Shown one piece after another: positions 9,926 through 20,532 of a stretch of 64,000 nt of DNA. The translations under genes were made by a program, and so were the position numbers. The DNA lies in assembly GCA_036365455.1 (NCBI GenBank), contig JAWQUS010000009.1, forward strand, positions 4,928,001 through 4,992,000, written 5' to 3'. The DNA comes from Macrosoma leucophasiata. Lineage: Eukaryota; Arthropoda; Insecta; Lepidoptera; Hedylidae. Under the pieces are notes generated by a model. It was not told the origin of the DNA and ran no database searches. It saw only the letters and a program-made list of their open reading frames with translations. Each line of letters opens with the position of its first letter. Position 1 is the first letter of the stretch.

Positions 9926-10145
9926 GGAGAACTTCGACTTATTTCGGGTCTGTACAGCGTTATCTCTTTCGCACCTTACCTACCTATGTGACGTTTATCG
10001 ACCGTTATGATCAAGTTTTGACCAATACCGGACTATCAGTGCTTACGTAGGAAGTGTGCAGCAGAGATAACGCTCAACAAAGTCGAAACTAGCCGATTGT
10101 CTCTTTCGTGGGCTCGATGCTCGATGTGCAATATTTCTTGCTGGG
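9926..10145 (+). repeat. Family F repeat
   Basis: About 220 bp shared with 39467-39680 and inverted at 25254-25437. It contains GCGTTATCTCTTTCGCA near the left and GCAGAGATAACGCTC near the right, so the two halves are partly self-complementary. It is probably a MITE; no target duplication is visible. Confidence 0.7.
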
Positions 10146-10603
10146 TGGCTTTGTATTCAATAAATGTGAACTCTAAGCTTGTTTGCCACTTTTTTGACAT
10201 AAAAGGGAGCTTAAGCTGAAAAAGAGTTAAAGTAGATAAACAATGAAGGCACAGTAGGCGAGTGGTATAAAGAGTTGGCGCCAACGTTGTAATTAATATT
10301 TAGTGCGCAAGCAGCGCGCCCCGCCGTTGCATTACGCGCCAATTACTCACAACGTTCGTGACGTGAATTATGATTTAGGGACAATGTGTATTACAAAGTC
10401 CCATAACCTATAGACAGGCAATGAAGTATAATATTATTGAATTTTCCACTAACGAACTGCGCCCTGAGAATACCCGCCTTAAACCTTTTGGCGTTATGTG
10501 ACCTTGCCATTAAGTTATTCCCAGGGTTCGAAATTATTATGGACATATTGAGAGTTAAAAAGAGTCTTACGCACTTGCCATCCGACCGCTCTCTTTTGTA
10601 CGT

Positions 10604-10770
10604 ATTCGTATTTCAATATGGGGCTCTTCAAAACAGGCGTCCAAAGAGTCCTTCAGGGCTGGCAGCGCGTTGGCAACTCCTATGATGTTGCAAATGTTCA
10701 TAGGCCATGGTAACCACATCCATTCGGTGGCCCGTCTGCTTGTCTGTCAATCCTTTGACATAAAAAAATC
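10604..10770 (+). repeat. LINE 3' end fragment
   Basis: CCTTCAGGGCTGGCAGCGCGTTGGCAACTCC..., then TTCATAGGCCATGGTAACCA and GTGGCCCGTCTGCTTGTCTG, closing in CATAAAAAAA, resembles the 3' ends of common lepidopteran A-tailed LINEs. It is 5'-truncated and has no coding remains. Confidence 0.55.
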
Positions 10771-10973
10771 TGATTCTGCCGTTCCAAACATTAAAGTGAG
10801 ATTTTGTGAGCACGGATTAAAAACTCAACCGACTTTATCTGTTAATAACGAGTATAATATAAATTTACTACTTGACTTAAGCCCGGTTATTCCCAGAACG
10901 CTCGCACATTATCGAGATAGCTTACAGGTAGTAGACGTCAGCTAAGAACGGATTTTGCAACAGGCAAGGAAGT

Positions 10974-11364
10974 TGTCCAGTTTAGGACTATAATTACTGT
11001 ATTGAAAGACACAATGCAACTCACCAAAAAGTTCTGGAAGACCACCTTTTCAGTTATATGATTCAATAAAGTTCATTAATTAAACTCCGTTTTTACACAG
11101 ACACTTCAGAGTCATTGGTTTTAGGCTTTTACTTAATAAAATGAAAATTCACAAAAAATGCATCTCGAATTGGCGGCAATTTTCAGGTAAGTAAGTGTTT
11201 TCTCTCGACGCCGCTAGTTGCGTGGCGCTAGTGTCGCCTCGACGTATGAAGGTGCAACAAACTCCTTGGTTTAGGCACGACACGGAGCTCGATGGCGCGT
11301 GTTTTGAATTCGCGCCGCGGTGGTGGTTGGTGATAGGATTGGCATTGCTTATGAAAACCCAACA
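10974..11364 (-). repeat. 3' LTR of the BEL element
   Basis: 391 bp, TGTTGGGTTTTC...CTGGACA on the minus strand, 390/391 identical by eye to the right LTR. Confidence 0.95.
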
Positions 11365-11376
11365 TTTCCCCCCACC
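11365..11376 (-). other. Polypurine tract of the BEL element
   Basis: GGTGGGGGGAAA directly precedes the 3' LTR on the minus strand; this is where plus-strand DNA synthesis would be primed. Confidence 0.8.
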
Positions 11377-11575
11377 GAAATCCGCGAGGATTTCCCGGTT
11401 ACGTTCCCAAGAGAGCACCAGGAAATAATAATAGTTAGGCAATTAATAGTGTAAGAGTTAGTGGACTGTATATGTGTTAAATTATAATGTATATTATTAA
11501 AAATACAACTAAATATAATAAATATAGATAGGAATAGGTAGGATAGTAGGTACGAGAATTATAAGTAATGTCAAC

Positions 11576-14500
11576 TTAATGTTCCTCCAAAGGAAGAATA
11601 CTCAATTTAGTAACAGGTCTAGTAATTTCGCTGTTATTAGCGGTACGTACTCTGACTACTCGCACTTCACCATCTGGACCATAATGTAATTGCATAACTC
11701 TGCCTAAAACCCATTTCAGAGGTGGAGCCGAATCAGAATGAATGAGAACCAGATCATTAATTTGAATATTGGGACGCTTAATACACCATTTTTGACGCAT
11801 TTGTAATGTATGTAAATAATCGCGTTTCCAAAGTTTCCAAAATCGCTGTGACATTTGTTGGATCGATTGCCAACGATTTAATCTAGAGTTCGATAAGTCG
11901 GTTAAGTCATATTCCGGTACGGATAAAAGCTCTCTGTCAATGAGAAAATGCGACGGAGTTAATATCTCAAATTCGTTAGGATCACTAGACACAGCACAAA
12001 GTGGCTTTGAATTAAGTCCAGCTTCTGCTCTATAAACGAGTGTGGTTAGTTCTTCAAAAGATAAGGCTCGGGTGCCTACCGTTCGTTTCAACAGTAGTTT
12101 AGCGGACTTAATTAATGCCTCATAAAGACCACCAAAATTACTGCCCGCGGGCGGATTAAAGTCAGTATTTAAAAATTGAGTTACTTCTTGCAGCTGCTTA
12201 TTTGCAGAAACGAAGTCAGTACCATTATCAGAGACAATAGAAGAACATAAGCCTCTACGTGATGTAAAACGATCGAAACACGCGAGAAAACACTCCGCAC
12301 TTAAAGAAGATAAGACTTCTAAATGAACGGCGCGAGTGGCACAGCATACAAAGACGCATAAGTATGATTTAGAAATACGCGCGTTTCTTCGGTTTGACTC
12401 TCTGGTTGGAAATGGTCCGCCAATGTCAATACCGACAGTGTGAAAAATATGAACATCGCTTAACCGATATTTCGGTAGTTCACCCATTATAGGTTGAGCC
12501 TTCGAGGGAGACACTTTATAACAGGATATACATTTTGTGATGCGTGATCGAATAGCACTGCAAGCGGAAATGATCCAATATTTCTGGACAATCAAACTTT
12601 GAAGAGTTCTTGGACCCACATGCAGGTAAAGTCTGTGATAATAATCAATTAATGTATTGGTAAAATGAGATTTCTTTGGTAGCACCAAAGGATGCTTTTG
12701 TTGAAATGAAAGAGTTGAGTGCGAAAGTCTACCCCCCACCCTGAGGAAATAATCGGCATCCAAAAAGGGGTTAAGCTTTCGCAAAGAAGGAGTACACTGA
12801 TTGTTATTTGATAGCGCCGTTATGTCATCCGGAAAATGATGCTTTTGTACCAGTTTGACTAATGCATCATGTGCCTTGCGCGAGTCGGTAATGGTGAGAT
12901 GTCTTGGTTGAACTGAACGAATGCGGCAAACACAAACAAATTGAAAGCACCTCGCTACAACATTCACCAGTTTATTAAAATTAGAAAACTTTTCTGTCAG
13001 TTCATACATCTCTGACGGTTCCGACACTGAAGTGACTACAATAGTTTTTTTACATTTTAACTCGGGAGGCTCGCAATCCCGAAACTCATTCATTGACCTG
13101 ACTGGCCACTGTGATCGATCTAGTTTGAACCATTCACGATTGACCAGTAATGCAGATGGTAAAGCGCCACGAGAACAGATGTCGGCTGGATTGAAAACAC
13201 CACTAACATGATTCCAACAATCAGTAGAAACGCTATCCTGGATTTTAGACACTCTGGTCGAAACAAAGGTTTTTAAATTATAACTTGGAGTATTAAGCCA
13301 AGCCAAAACGACAGATGAATCAGTAAACAATACGATCTCATTGACTTTAAGTCGAACTTCTAATATTGACTGAATATATTTCACTAATTTTGCTAATAGA
13401 TGGGCAGCCATTAGTTCTGGACGAGGAACAGTTATAGTCTTTAAGGGTGCAACCTTAGATTTAGCCATGACTAAACTGATTTTTATCTCATCATCAGCAT
13501 TGCGTGATAAAAGATACACTACCGCGGCATATCCAAGAGTAGATGCGTCACAGAACCCTAGAATCTGACAGTAGGTATGACGAACTACTTTGATATGGCG
13601 ATCATGTCGTATATTTGATAAAAAAGGAAGTTCGCTAACATAGGTCTTCCATTGTGACGGTAAGTCTGGTGGCAGGCTTTCATCCCAGCCAAACTGACGC
13701 GCCCAGAGTACCTGCATGAAACATTTGGCGTAAAAAATACTTGTAGCTACAAAGCCGAGGGGGTCGAAGAGGCGACCTATTTGAGACAAGACTGATCTTT
13801 TTGTCATATTTGGAAAGGACGTTCTTTCGTAGTGGACTGTGACACGATGAGAAGTGATGGTACTAGTCGGTTTAATAACACAAAAGGGTGGAATTATGTG
13901 CTTGGAGGTCACGTGCGGAGCGTCACCAAGGCATGTCATATCGCCCAAATCCTCATATTCGTGCATACATTTATAATATTGTAATTTAAGTTCAGGGTCC
14001 CGTTCCAATTTCGGCTCGGGGTTCAGTAGCCGACGCTTAGCCAGAGCGCTCGGAACACCCAATTCGATATCGCGTCGAATAGGATACTTCAGAATATACC
14101 GACCAGAGTCGTCACTACTATATTCTTTCGAAAATAAACGCTCAGCAAGCTGATCATCTGGACTACGAGTTACACCAACCGGTATGTTCTCAACCTCCCA
14201 AAATGAACGTACAATTTCATCAATATTTGTAGTGAACCCACAAAACACACTGTTCGACTCCGATGAGACAACCCTATCACAATCAAAGAGCTTTGTCTGA
14301 CCAAGTATAACGTATCCAAAAACTGAATTCATAGCTACCGGAAGGCCAGGTTTATTTGGCAGTATTTTTTGACCGTCATAAATAAACGGGAATAAATCTC
14401 CGGCTAACAGCATTTCAATAGGAGCCGATTTAAAATAACCAGGGTCTGCTAACATCAAATGTTGATATTCATTAATTATTATCTCTGGTAATGACACTGT

Positions 14501-16150
14501 AGGTATATTACCTGCAATGCTTGAAACAACGACCGCATCGGTTGACATGATAGGACCATTACAGTGTCGTGGTTTAATATTGCAAGTTGTTAACCCGAAC
14601 TGCTGAATTGAATTGCCACCCAAACCGACCGGTTCAAATTTACATTTGCGGCGCGACAACCCTAGGCGATTCGCACAGTCTTGAGTTAGATAACTCGACA
14701 TAGCACCGCTGTCAATCAAAGCACGTACGGTGTGGTACTGGCCCCAACAATCTGCGACGTGGATGACCGCGGTGCCGAGCAAGACTGTCAAATTAGCCGA
14801 GCAAGTCAACGCCACTGCACTAGCGTTCGAGTGTGTAAAAGAATCTATGTGCAGCGTATGATGATGCTTATTTTTGCAGATCGTACAACGTACCTTAGAC
14901 GGGCAGTCGTCGAGAGAATGTTTGCGTAAACAATTTTCGCATAAATTAATTTGTTTAATTTTCTCTAACCGCTGTGCCGGCGTAAGGTCGATGTAGTCGA
15001 TACATCGATATATAGAATGCATCTTGTTACAGTACAGACATTGCATGGATTTTGTAGACACAGCTTGGTCTGTCGTAACAGCAGTGACCGACAACGTTGG
15101 TCGCTGCGAACTTGTATAAATCGATTTTGTAGAAGGCTGATTGATCGCCTTCGACTTACCCTGAGTGTGCCGTACACTATAATCATTTGTGGAATTAGGA
15201 ACACACTTTGCCATTTCGAGGTTTTCAACTTGAATTTCAATGAAATTTATCAAATCGCTATAAGTAGGTATTTTACTTTTATCTAAGTCCCTCTCTAGTT
15301 CACGCCTAGAGACGGGATCAAGGTTTTGTAACGCAATATAAAACAGAATAAACCCTGACAAATCTGAAATCTGAAGTGTGTACAAGGCCTTAATATTTTC
15401 TTGAAATGTTTCCAAAAACTTGTGATGTCCCGAAATGGATTTATGTAGAAGAGGTTTAAATTCGAATAATTTATCAAGGTAGGTATTTGCTAACGCCCGT
15501 TTGTTCTCGTAACGTTTTTCTAAACTACTCCATACAATCTCATAATTATCTGACGTCACTGGCATCGACTTGACAATCGTCAATGCAGGCCCGCTTACCA
15601 CCGTTAATAAATAGTGAAACTTTTCAACGTCAGCTAGATCATTATTTTCGTGAATTAATCGCACAAAAGTATCGCGAAAAGTAGGCCAGTTTTCGCGTTT
15701 ACCATCAAATGCGATAAGTTCCAACTTCGGTAATTTTACCTTACTACCACCTGCGACTTTCTGAGACTGAGGCGTACTAGGTACCTCCTTGTTAAATAAC
15801 TCGGACACCCTAAGAATATGGAAATAAATTTGATCAAAACTTTCTAATTCGTGATATGATGGGATAAAATTAGGTTCATACTTCTTTTTAAGCACAATAA
15901 TACTTGCTACACTAGCCTCGTACTTTTCCCGCCATACTGTTAAATCACTCAATCGAACTTTGAAATCGCCTAACAACTCGGAATTGTCACTAACTTTGTT
16001 GGAAATTTCGTACAGATTTTGTAATCGTAAGAAACACATTTCTTTCACGGTTATGTGAGGCTGTAATAACATATCATATTCACCCATTCCATCCTCGAAC
16101 TTCTCTATTCCGGCTACATCTTTTTTAGGAGGCATTATTGTTATGTTCAA
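11576..16150 (-). CDS. BEL/Pao Gag-Pol polyprotein with in-frame loss of the RT core
   Basis: The 1524-aa frame holds, in order: a Gag-like region (DUF1759 type, about 140-310); Cys/His clusters CLYCNKMHSIYRC and later CTICKNKHHH (about 368-430); an aspartic protease (ALIDSGAMSSYL, about 478); a Pol linker; a Peptidase_A17/Pao region (KRSVLSQIGRLFDPLG, about 780); RNase H (FCDAS about 867, PRPELMAA, LFTDSSVVLAWL about 943); an integrase H-H-C-C finger (1170-1210) and core (GIDIGG about 1240, SDNGTDF about 1308, FGGLYEA about 1344); and a DUF5641-like C-terminus. Between PPFCVIKPTSTITSHRV and TVHYERTSF (about residue 769, near base 13845) the RT fingers and palm with the YxDD loop are absent without breaking the frame. 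ATG at 16150 or MPPKK a few codons later could be the start. Intact relatives are, as I recall, about 250-300 residues longer. Confidence 0.93.
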   Translation of the reverse strand: MNITIMPPKKDVAGIEKFEDGMGEYDMLLQPHITVKEMCFLRLQNLYEISNKVSDNSELLGDFKVRLSDLTVWREKYEASVASIIVLKKKYEPNFIPSYHELESFDQIYFHILRVSELFNKEVPSTPQSQKVAGGSKVKLPKLELIAFDGKRENWPTFRDTFVRLIHENNDLADVEKFHYLLTVVSGPALTIVKSMPVTSDNYEIVWSSLEKRYENKRALANTYLDKLFEFKPLLHKSISGHHKFLETFQENIKALYTLQISDLSGFILFYIALQNLDPVSRRELERDLDKSKIPTYSDLINFIEIQVENLEMAKCVPNSTNDYSVRHTQGKSKAINQPSTKSIYTSSQRPTLSVTAVTTDQAVSTKSMQCLYCNKMHSIYRCIDYIDLTPAQRLEKIKQINLCENCLRKHSLDDCPSKVRCTICKNKHHHTLHIDSFTHSNASAVALTCSANLTVLLGTAVIHVADCWGQYHTVRALIDSGAMSSYLTQDCANRLGLSRRKCKFEPVGLGGNSIQQFGLTTCNIKPRHCNGPIMSTDAVVVSSIAGNIPTVSLPEIIINEYQHLMLADPGYFKSAPIEMLLAGDLFPFIYDGQKILPNKPGLPVAMNSVFGYVILGQTKLFDCDRVVSSESNSVFCGFTTNIDEIVRSFWEVENIPVGVTRSPDDQLAERLFSKEYSSDDSGRYILKYPIRRDIELGVPSALAKRRLLNPEPKLERDPELKLQYYKCMHEYEDLGDMTCLGDAPHVTSKHIIPPFCVIKPTSTITSHRVTVHYERTSFPNMTKRSVLSQIGRLFDPLGFVATSIFYAKCFMQVLWARQFGWDESLPPDLPSQWKTYVSELPFLSNIRHDRHIKVVRHTYCQILGFCDASTLGYAAVVYLLSRNADDEIKISLVMAKSKVAPLKTITVPRPELMAAHLLAKLVKYIQSILEVRLKVNEIVLFTDSSVVLAWLNTPSYNLKTFVSTRVSKIQDSVSTDCWNHVSGVFNPADICSRGALPSALLVNREWFKLDRSQWPVRSMNEFRDCEPPELKCKKTIVVTSVSEPSEMYELTEKFSNFNKLVNVVARCFQFVCVCRIRSVQPRHLTITDSRKAHDALVKLVQKHHFPDDITALSNNNQCTPSLRKLNPFLDADYFLRVGGRLSHSTLSFQQKHPLVLPKKSHFTNTLIDYYHRLYLHVGPRTLQSLIVQKYWIISACSAIRSRITKCISCYKVSPSKAQPIMGELPKYRLSDVHIFHTVGIDIGGPFPTRESNRRNARISKSYLCVFVCCATRAVHLEVLSSLSAECFLACFDRFTSRRGLCSSIVSDNGTDFVSANKQLQEVTQFLNTDFNPPAGSNFGGLYEALIKSAKLLLKRTVGTRALSFEELTTLVYRAEAGLNSKPLCAVSSDPNEFEILTPSHFLIDRELLSVPEYDLTDLSNSRLNRWQSIQQMSQRFWKLWKRDYLHTLQMRQKWCIKRPNIQINDLVLIHSDSAPPLKWVLGRVMQLHYGPDGEVRVVRVRTANNSEITRPVTKLSILPLEEH

Positions 16151-16493
16151 TATATAGTAACGATTGCAACTTACAAAGTATACAAAGTGTACAACAAAGA
16201 AAGTAAGATGGCGCCGTGCGAATAAATCGTATCTTTTACGTAATTAATTTGGTACTCACAACTACAAATCGAGTACAAATTTAGCAGTTAAAACAGGGGA
16301 AAAGGAATGTAAAAATAGGATCTATGTACTATTAATACGTGTAGGTAATGTACTTTTTGAAATATAGGTATTCGAATTGTATAGCACATGTACGAGTTTG
16401 TGCCGACAACAATTAATATTAAATTAATAATAAATAGATAAAAAAGGTATGTTATTCAGTTATGTTGATGCTTAATGATAACGTAACTGGGTC

Positions 16494-16516
16494 ATTCGCG
16501 TTCGAAAGGACCAAAA
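16494..16516 (-). other. Primer-binding region of the BEL element
   Basis: TTTTGGTCCTTTCGAACGCG immediately follows the 5' LTR on the minus strand, the TTTGGTCC...TTCGA form of BEL elements. Which tRNA primes it cannot be read with certainty. Confidence 0.7.
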
Positions 16517-16907
16517 TGTCCAGTTTAGGACTATAATTACTGTATTGAAAGACGCAATGCAACTCACCAAAAAGTTCTGGAAGACCACCTTTTCAGTTAT
16601 ATGATTCAATAAAGTTCATTAATTAAACTCCGTTTTTACACAGACACTTCAGAGTCATTGGTTTTAGGCTTTTACTTAATAAAATGAAAATTCACAAAAA
16701 ATGCATCTCGAATTGGCGGCAATTTTCAGGTAAGTAAGTGTTTTCTCTCGACGCCGCTAGTTGCGTGGCGCTAGTGTCGCCTCGACGTATGAAGGTGCAA
16801 CAAACTCCTTGGTTTAGGCACGACACGGAGCTCGATGGCGCGTGTTTTGAATTCGCGCCGCGGTGGTGGTTGGTGATAGGATTGGCATTGCTTATGAAAA
16901 CCCAACA
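16517..16907 (-). repeat. 5' LTR of the BEL element
   Basis: 391 bp, TGTTGGGTTTTC...CTGGACA on the minus strand. It should carry the promoter for the minus-strand transcript. I see no clear TATA box. Confidence 0.95.
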
Positions 16908-16912
16908 GAAGT

Positions 16913-17378
16913 CTTAAGTGTTTTTAACGATTTGCATGAAAATAGGTACGTAATTTTTTATGCTTCAAACTTGACATTTGGCAGGAAGTTAGTTAATGGT
17001 TATAGTCTAGTTCACAAGTTGATAATAATGAAAAATAGAGATAATGGTCGTAATAATACGTGCAATGGCTCGGGAACTAGACTATTCATAAACTTTCGCT
17101 AAGATAACAACTGATTTTGTGACAGGTCTAAAACTCTCATGTTTGTAAGAAAATCCTTCATTTGTTTAACTTGAAATTTGATCCCTCTTCATGCAAAATA
17201 TAGGTAAGTTACAGCGACTCTCCAATCTGGAGCGAAGATTCAGTGATGTCTATGTGCCAAGTGCCAGTGAGAGGTTAGAGGGTCATGTAAAACGATTCGG
17301 CGGGCACCAAACGTTTTTAGGTCGAAAACGACATCCACGCGGGCGAAACTGCGGGTAACAGCGGGTAATTATAATAAA
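16913..17378. other. Flank of the BEL element, no feature
   Basis: AT-rich with a short CG-rich patch at 17295-17355. Nothing recognised. Confidence 0.3.
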
Positions 17379-17614
17379 CTAGCTGACCCGGCAAACTTTG
17401 AATAATGTGTCAGAGGTTTGATAGATACTGACTATTTGTATGGAAAAATGAAATTGTGGTTTTTACTATTTCCCTTAAATTCCTTCATATTTTCTTACCT
17501 TTTAAACTTGCCCTGGACATCCAAAAATCATTCAAAAACACAATTAGCCAAATCGATCCAGCCATTCTCGAGTTTTAGCGAGACTAACAGCAATTGATTT
17601 TTATATATATAAGA
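17379..17614 (-). mobile_element. Helitron-like non-autonomous repeat, type 2
   Basis: On the minus strand it starts TCTTATATATATAAAAATCA, contains the CTCGAGAATGGCTGGATCGA block, and ends GGGTCAGCTAG followed by T. The TC start, CTAG end and A/T insertion context fit Helitrons. Related copies lie at 22688-22940 and 61085-61287. Confidence 0.65.
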
Positions 17615-18639
17615 TATATCTATAGATTAGGAATTGATATTACAGTACTTATTGTAAAAAACAACTCAAATTTAATTAAGTAAATTTTACTGTTTTACTT
17701 TGCTCAACAGGGTTATTTTTTCAGAGCCCGTTTGTGTTCGACGTCCCTACGGCATCTAAAATAAGTCCTGAAGGGTTGAGTTTTCAATACAATTTTCTCG
17801 TACACTTTTATATCCCTTATATCCCTTGCGTTGTCTGTCTCGTCATAATAATTTATTCAGTTAGTAGAGTGAAGAGGTTGCCGATCTTCTGTTCACTCCG
17901 GATCCAAACAAACGCGACCACTGCCTTTTTTAGATTGAATGTGAATTAGTTTCTTATGTAATTAAAGCGGCAAACAACCACAGTTAATATTCATGGTAAA
18001 ATAAATGTAACCCGAAAAATTTATACCTACATATCGGCAGGAGGCCTCTCCAGTCAGGACATCTAGGTAGTGTTGTCTTGCGTGTTTTTCCAAGCCGATA
18101 TTTACGATTAATTACGCTACCTACACTAGGTAGGTACATCACGAATGTAAACTTCGTTCGGTAGCAGGTAGCACTAACACTACATAGAACTGACCACTTC
18201 CATTTAGCGACTATCTGACGCTTCTATTAGGAAACGAAACTCCACATAAAATGGACTGGAGTCTTACCACCAGTAAAGCGTTGACGTTCCATAGTTTAAA
18301 ACTCATTAGTAAACCTCATATCGCTGCACAATTAGGACAAACACGTCGACCTCTCGGGAGATTAAGACGAATTCTCTATGAGTGCCTTCTAAGACCGTAT
18401 CGAGTGAGTCACACCGATGCTGTTACGTTATCGGAATGAATCAACAAGGGTTAGTGATCAGAGATTTCAACAAGCAATTATTGAGTGATGGGGCGTCGGG
18501 GCGTGTTTTGTGATCCGAGTGATTTATTATCGATTTTCTGTTTGTACTGATTGTTTTAATATAAGATAAATAACTTGTTTCGAAGATATTCTTGGGACGA
18601 TGATTCGAACATTCCTAATCTTGACTATAAGAAGAGCTC
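17615..18639. other. No identified gene
   Basis: Plus-strand frames at 17734 and 18251 show no domain. A GTGAGT donor-like site at 18402 lacks a convincing acceptor upstream. Confidence 0.3.
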
Positions 18640-19066
18640 ATTATAGAAGTGTAATCCAAACTCGGGTTTGAACCCGGGACCTCAAGCTTGATAGTAATAA
18701 CCTGTGGACGCCCTGGGTACTCGATAACAAGACCGTTTTGCGTAGACCGCTGTGGATCATCGGAGTTGGAGCGTATCGCTCCTCGTGATGAACTTTTACG
18801 ATGAAATGCACTGGGATCCCGGATTTGATCTCCGGCTCAGGAGGATATTTAACCGCTATTTTTCCATTTTTATTTATTGCAATTTTTCCATTTTCTGGAA
18901 TTTCCCAATGCCACCCTCCGAGTTTGCTAATGTGCCCAGAGATGTAAACGTGCTCGCAACTTATTTCATGGGATAAAACGTAAATGGCCAATCGTGTTTT
19001 GATGTATACTATGCATACCTATACCTCTGCTTACCCCTTCGGGGAATATAGTTGTGAAGTTACGTT
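18640..19066 (+). mobile_element. SINE B, diverged copy, with a tRNA-like patch at its left
   Basis: From about 18790 the sequence follows SINE B: a box B-like GGATTTGATCTCC, TTTTTCCATTTTCTGG, CTCCGAGTTTGCTAATGTGCCC, CCTCTGC.TACCCCTTCGGGG and a GTGAAGTTACG end. At 18655-18690 the minus strand reads GAGGTCCCGGGTTCAAACCC, a tRNA T-arm/box B, suggesting an older tRNA-derived unit in the opposite orientation. Confidence 0.6.
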
Positions 19067-20347
19067 TCTATTAAAACTAACAATTCAGATATTTTGTGCT
19101 TAAATACGCAACTGGCTGTGAACATTTAAACGTTTATTGTTGGCAAAGCTATATTTTTATACCGGAGAAGAAATTTACGAGGCGTATCTAATTAATTGCT
19201 AATTTTAGAGTGTCTCCTTTTATTAAGTAGCATACTTATGCACTGATGTCTGAAAACCGTACTTAAATAAATAGATTCGGATGCTGTGCTATATAACCCC
19301 GCGAACAGAGCCTACAATCGCCGGATGACCGACTCTACGAAGTACCTATGTGGTCAACGCACATTTGCAGAGATGAAGGGCTCATGTAAAATATAATAAT
19401 ATATAAAGATTAAAAACAGATAAGTCACCAGTTGGGCGTAGGCATTCGGTGAGATCTGTGTGCCAAGTATCGATGAAGGTGCAGACCTCTGTTTCATCTA
19501 AAATGGTTATATGGCCGTTGTGTTTTGTTTTTTTCAATCAAATAAAACACGACATCCATGCGTGCCGTGAAGGATGAGTGATCAAGTCTGATGATGGAAT
19601 CATTCTATGATGCAGTTTTTCTAGTAAAATCACGTAGACAGTAATGAATAAGGTTCAGATTGTACTCGTGTTATCATGCCTAAGCCCTAAGCGGTAAATG
19701 GGAGCTTAGGACATCAAACATAATCTGACCTGGCAACAAAATGTCGTGAGAGATTATATTTTCTATTCGACATGAAACGCCCGCGACAGAACGGAATATC
19801 TTACAAAATGGGCTTAGTCTTCCAAATCAGTGAGCGATTTAGCCTTGGAAATGTTTAACTGACAAGAACGTTAAAATGATTCATAAGTTTAAGGCATTCT
19901 TTAGATATTGTGTCTTGGACAATAACTCCCTCAATGTTAATCATGTGCCTATTCTTTTCCTAAAAAATAATTCTTAAGAAACGCAAAATTCATATTTGTC
20001 TCACACCTAAGGAAATCTGAAAGATGCGAGGTTAGGTTGTATGCTGCGTCATCGCATCGCACGCCGGTCATTTCCCACGGGCTAGTTGCGTCGTGTCGCA
20101 CGCAAATATCGCCTTAACTGCATTCCGAACAAAGGTGACATTCACTCGTTACCGTCCCCTCCGAACAACGCTCCCCATCGGCCGGGACAACAGCAATTTG
20201 TTCCGCTTTATTTGCCAACCTACACCGATAACAGTTATATCATGCTTAAATAGTAATTGGTTATGTACGATACTGATTCGATGGACTGTGGAAGTAATGG
20301 CAATGTTTGTCACGCCTCATGGTACTGAGCTATAAGTGGAAAAAGAT
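19067..20347. other. No identified feature
   Basis: Unique-looking sequence. A short GC-rich patch at 20040-20100 has no coding frame with splice sites. Confidence 0.3.
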
Positions 20348-20532
20348 CAGGGGGCCGACCGCCTAACTGAAATGCTTTCGTTAAGAACGTTATCTTGTCC
20401 GTTTCGTACCGCCTATTAAAATATTTTGCTCATAAGTAGGTATATACTTGCGGACGGTGGTACGAAACTGATAAGATGTTGTCACATTCTAAAGCTAAAC
20501 GAAAGCATTTGAATTAGGCGGTCGGCCCCCTG
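20348..20532. mobile_element. 185-bp MITE with CAGGGGGCC ends
   Basis: The terminal inverted repeats CAGGGGGCCGACCGCCTAA / TTAGGCGGTCGGCCCCCTG are perfect; a second inner pair (AAATGCTTTCGTT / AACGAAAGCATTT) follows. No clear target duplication is visible. The CAG...CTG ends are compatible with hAT or related superfamilies. Confidence 0.75.

Larger units (their letters stand above)
10974..16907 (-). mobile_element. BEL/Pao LTR retrotransposon, internally deleted
   Basis: The element is 5934 bp with 391-bp LTRs and is flanked by GAAGT on both sides (10969-10973, 16908-16912), the 5-bp duplication usual for BEL/Pao. Read on the minus strand the order is 5' LTR, TTTTGGTCC primer site, one 1524-codon Gag-Pol frame, GGTGGGGGGAAA polypurine tract, 3' LTR. 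The LTRs differ at one base (A at about 11011 against G in the right copy), which indicates recent insertion. The frame lacks the reverse-transcriptase core, so the copy is predicted to be non-autonomous despite being intact at its ends. Confidence 0.95.

Noticed and set aside
11180..11200. Splice donor TTTCAG|GTAAGTAAG in the LTR
   Set aside because: It is on the plus strand, antisense to the element, and recurs identically in both LTRs; no exon supports it.
14732..15286. Plus- and minus-strand frames of 65-91 codons inside the BEL region
   Set aside because: All overlap the Gag-Pol frame, which has recognisable domains.
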